The translations under genes and the position numbers were made by a program. Below are positions 12,612 to 14,388 of a stretch of 14,388 nucleotides of DNA, piece after piece. The notes beneath the pieces are model-generated. The model was not told the origin of the DNA. It worked only from the letters and a program-made list of their open reading frames with translations, and did no database searches. Source of the DNA: Deltaproteobacteria bacterium RIFCSPLOWO2_02_56_12 (lineage in GTDB: Bacteria; Desulfobacterota; Binatia; UBA9968); the NCBI GenBank assembly GCA_001799045.1, contig MGRY01000193.1, positions 1-14,388 on the forward strand. Direction: 5' to 3'. Numbering within the stretch: position 1 is the stretch's first letter; the number at the start of each line of letters is the position of its first letter.

Positions 12612-13796
12612 TCAGAGTGTTACTCCGAGATACTCCCCCACCGTGTCCATATCCTTATCTCCCCTGCCTGAAAGGTTAACGACGATCGTCCGGTTTTTTC
12701 TCAAACGAGGCGCAAGCCGAATCACTTCGGCAACGGCATGGGCGCTCTCCAATGCCGGAATAATCCCCTCCACTTCCGCGAGCAGCTGGAGGGCATTGGC
12801 CGCTTCCCTGTCGGTGGCGGAGACAAAATGAACCCTGCCCTGGTCACGGAGGAAACTCAGCTCTGGTCCCACTCCTGGATAGTCCAGGCCGGCCGCAATG
12901 GAATGGGTATGGCGGATTTGCCCCATGTTGTCTTGCAGGAGGTAGCTCTTGCTCCCGTGCAGCACTCCAACCTTGCCGCCAAGGACGGATGCCGCGTGAC
13001 GACCGCTCTTTAGCCCCAATCCCGCCGCCTCCACTCCCACCATCTTGACGCTGCTATCTTTGAGAAAGGGATAAAAGAGACCCATAGAGTTGCTTCCCCC
13101 CCCGACACAGGCAACCAAATAATCGGGGAGCCTTCCCGTGAGCGCCAGATGCTGCTTTCTCGCCTCCTGCCCGATGACGGATTGAAAGTCGCGCACCATC
13201 ATAGGATAGGGGTGGGGGCCGGCCACGGAACCGATCATATAGTAGGTATTGCGGACGTAAGTGACCCAATCTCGGAGCGCCTCGTTCATCGCATCTTTGA
13301 GGGTCTGGCTTCCGGACTCCACGATCCTGACCTTGGCGCCAAGGAGTTTCATGCGCAAAACATTGAGCGATTGCCGTTCCACATCTTCCTTTCCCATGAA
13401 GATCTCACACTCCAAACCAAACTTGGCGGCCACGGTCGCCGTGGCCACCCCATGCTGGCCCGCCCCGGTCTCCGCGATGATCCTTCTTTTTTCCATTCTG
13501 AGCGCGAGTAAAACCTGACCCAGGGTGTTGTTGATCTTATGGGCGCCGGTATGGCAGAGATCCTCCCGTTTGAGATAGATCTTGGCGCCACGGAGCTTCT
13601 GCGTCAGACGCTCGGCAAAATAGAGCGGGGTCTCCCTGCCGGCATATTCGTGGAGATAATGACGAAACTCGCGCCGGAAGGAGGGATCGCGTCGAACCCG
13701 TCCATAGGCCTTTTCCAGTTCAATCAGGGCCGGCATGAGCGTTTCTGAAACGTACCGGCCTCCGTAAACCCCGAAGTGGCCCTGCTTATCAGGCAT
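12612..13796 (-). CDS. trpB: Tryptophan synthase beta chain TrpB
   Basis: 394 residues from the ATG at 13796. TrpB condenses indole with L-serine to L-tryptophan using pyridoxal phosphate. It is a TrpB1-type chain that pairs with the TrpA encoded next to it. The PLP lysine is Lys87 in HTGAHKINN, the catalytic acid is Glu109 in AETGAGQHG, and the cofactor phosphate loop GGGSN is at 232-236; these match the numbering of the Salmonella enzyme. NLSGRGDKD near the C-terminus holds the serine that contacts the pyridine nitrogen. The start PDKQGHFGVYGGRYV is typical. The frame stays open 48 codons further upstream, but that part overlaps trpF and lacks homology. The start overlaps the trpF stop by 8 bp, suggesting translational coupling. 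Confidence 0.98.
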   Translation of the reverse strand: MPDKQGHFGVYGGRYVSETLMPALIELEKAYGRVRRDPSFRREFRHYLHEYAGRETPLYFAERLTQKLRGAKIYLKREDLCHTGAHKINNTLGQVLLALRMEKRRIIAETGAGQHGVATATVAAKFGLECEIFMGKEDVERQSLNVLRMKLLGAKVRIVESGSQTLKDAMNEALRDWVTYVRNTYYMIGSVAGPHPYPMMVRDFQSVIGQEARKQHLALTGRLPDYLVACVGGGSNSMGLFYPFLKDSSVKMVGVEAAGLGLKSGRHAASVLGGKVGVLHGSKSYLLQDNMGQIRHTHSIAAGLDYPGVGPELSFLRDQGRVHFVSATDREAANALQLLAEVEGIIPALESAHAVAEVIRLAPRLRKNRTIVVNLSGRGDKDMDTVGEYLGVTL

Positions 13797-14388
13797 TCTT
13801 AGCAGCAAGGATGAACGCTTTAAGTTTTTCATGATCTTTGATTCCCGGCCTTGCCTCAACCCCGGTGCAAACATCCACCCCGTATGGTCGAACACGCCGA
13901 ATAACCTCCTGAACATTTTCAGGACCCAGCCCTCCCGCAAGCACTAACCTGTCGGCTCTCAATCCTTCGAGCCAACTCCAGGGAAAAGGAGAACCTGAGC
14001 CGCCATAGCCGGGAGCCCAGGAGTCCAAGAGATAAAAATCCGCGGGAAATTCGTTAATACCGATCAACGACTCCCGATTCTTGACCCGGAACGCCTTGAT
14101 CACTTTTAATTCCCACCCGCGACAGTAGTCCGAGCTCTCTTCCCCATGAAACTGAAGGCCATAAAAGCTCTGCCTCCCGTCAGGAAGAAGGCCATACCCG
14201 ATAACCTCCCGGACCTTCTCCCTCGGCTCATTGACAAAGAGGGCTACGTTTCCGACCGCTTCAGGAAGATCCGCGAGAATCCCCCGGGCCTTTTCGGGGG
14301 TGATATAACGCGGGCTGGGAGGATAAAAGTTAAAACCCAGTAAATCGGCGCCGAACTCTACTGCCTTAAGAGCATCCTCCAAATTCGT
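13789..14388 (-). CDS. trpF: Phosphoribosylanthranilate isomerase TrpF, 5' end missing
   Basis: 199 residues are visible and the frame runs off the right edge. TrpF converts N-(5'-phosphoribosyl)anthranilate to the carboxyphenylamino deoxyribulose intermediate of tryptophan synthesis. The first visible residues TNLEDALKAVEFGADLLGFNF continue the family N-terminus (KICGIT-N-xEDA), so only about the first seven to ten residues, including the catalytic Cys, lie outside. FYPPSPRYITPEKA, GLQFHGEE, the catalytic Asp in YLLDSWAPGYGGSG (about visible residue 122), LAGGLGPENV and GVDVCTGVEARPGIKD are all present. It overlaps trpB by 8 bp. The upstream tryptophan genes, if linked, would lie beyond the right edge. 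Confidence 0.96.
   Translation of the reverse strand, partial: TNLEDALKAVEFGADLLGFNFYPPSPRYITPEKARGILADLPEAVGNVALFVNEPREKVREVIGYGLLPDGRQSFYGLQFHGEESSDYCRGWELKVIKAFRVKNRESLIGINEFPADFYLLDSWAPGYGGSGSPFPWSWLEGLRADRLVLAGGLGPENVQEVIRRVRPYGVDVCTGVEARPGIKDHEKLKAFILAAKNA

Noticed and set aside
13797..13940. 48-codon N-terminal extension of trpB
   Set aside because: It overlaps trpF out of frame, and the ATG at 13796 matches the family start and the residue numbering of known TrpB.

Overview
The window reads as a chromosome segment from a diderm, LPS-bearing bacterium. It carries the outer-membrane LPS translocon gene lptD and a type II secretion system (T2SS). Coding DNA is moderately G+C-rich, while short gene joints are strongly A+T-rich. 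The lineage cannot be fixed from sequence alone. The gene order and joint repeats are of a kind I associate with uncultivated Desulfobacterota/Nitrospirota/NC10-like genomes, but that is only an impression.

All fifteen genes lie on the minus strand, so the reading order runs from the right edge to the left. They form one tightly packed block: trpF (5' end cut off by the window), trpB, trpA, folC, lptD, a small cupin gene, then gspE-F-G-H-I-J-K-L and the first 42 codons of gspM, cut at the left edge. Most neighbours overlap by 4-23 bp or are separated by under 40 bp. The only larger gaps are four of 89-94 bp, and every one is filled by the same kind of A+T-rich repeat. No stretch over 100 bp lacks a gene, and no rRNA, tRNA, CRISPR array or transposase gene is visible.

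Functionally there are three modules. The first makes tryptophan (TrpF, TrpB, TrpA) and folate polyglutamates (FolC); the accD gene often found between trpA and folC in other bacteria is absent. The second is LptD, which inserts LPS into the outer leaflet. The third is the inner-membrane and pseudopilus part of a T2SS: ATPase GspE, platform GspF, major pseudopilin GspG, minor pseudopilins GspH/I/J/K, and the GspL/GspM scaffold. The secretin gspD and gspC are not present and may lie beyond the left edge.

The most striking feature is a set of eight A+T-rich arrays with an exact 7-base period. Six consist of two arms in inverted orientation and two are single direct arrays. They occupy all four larger intergenic gaps and also form the N-terminal leader codons of four of the five pseudopilins (GspG, GspI, GspJ, GspK), ending just before the prepilin peptidase cleavage site. 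The unit sequence differs between arrays but the unit length does not. I know of heptameric STRR repeats in cyanobacteria as a formal parallel, but not of a description of this arrangement.
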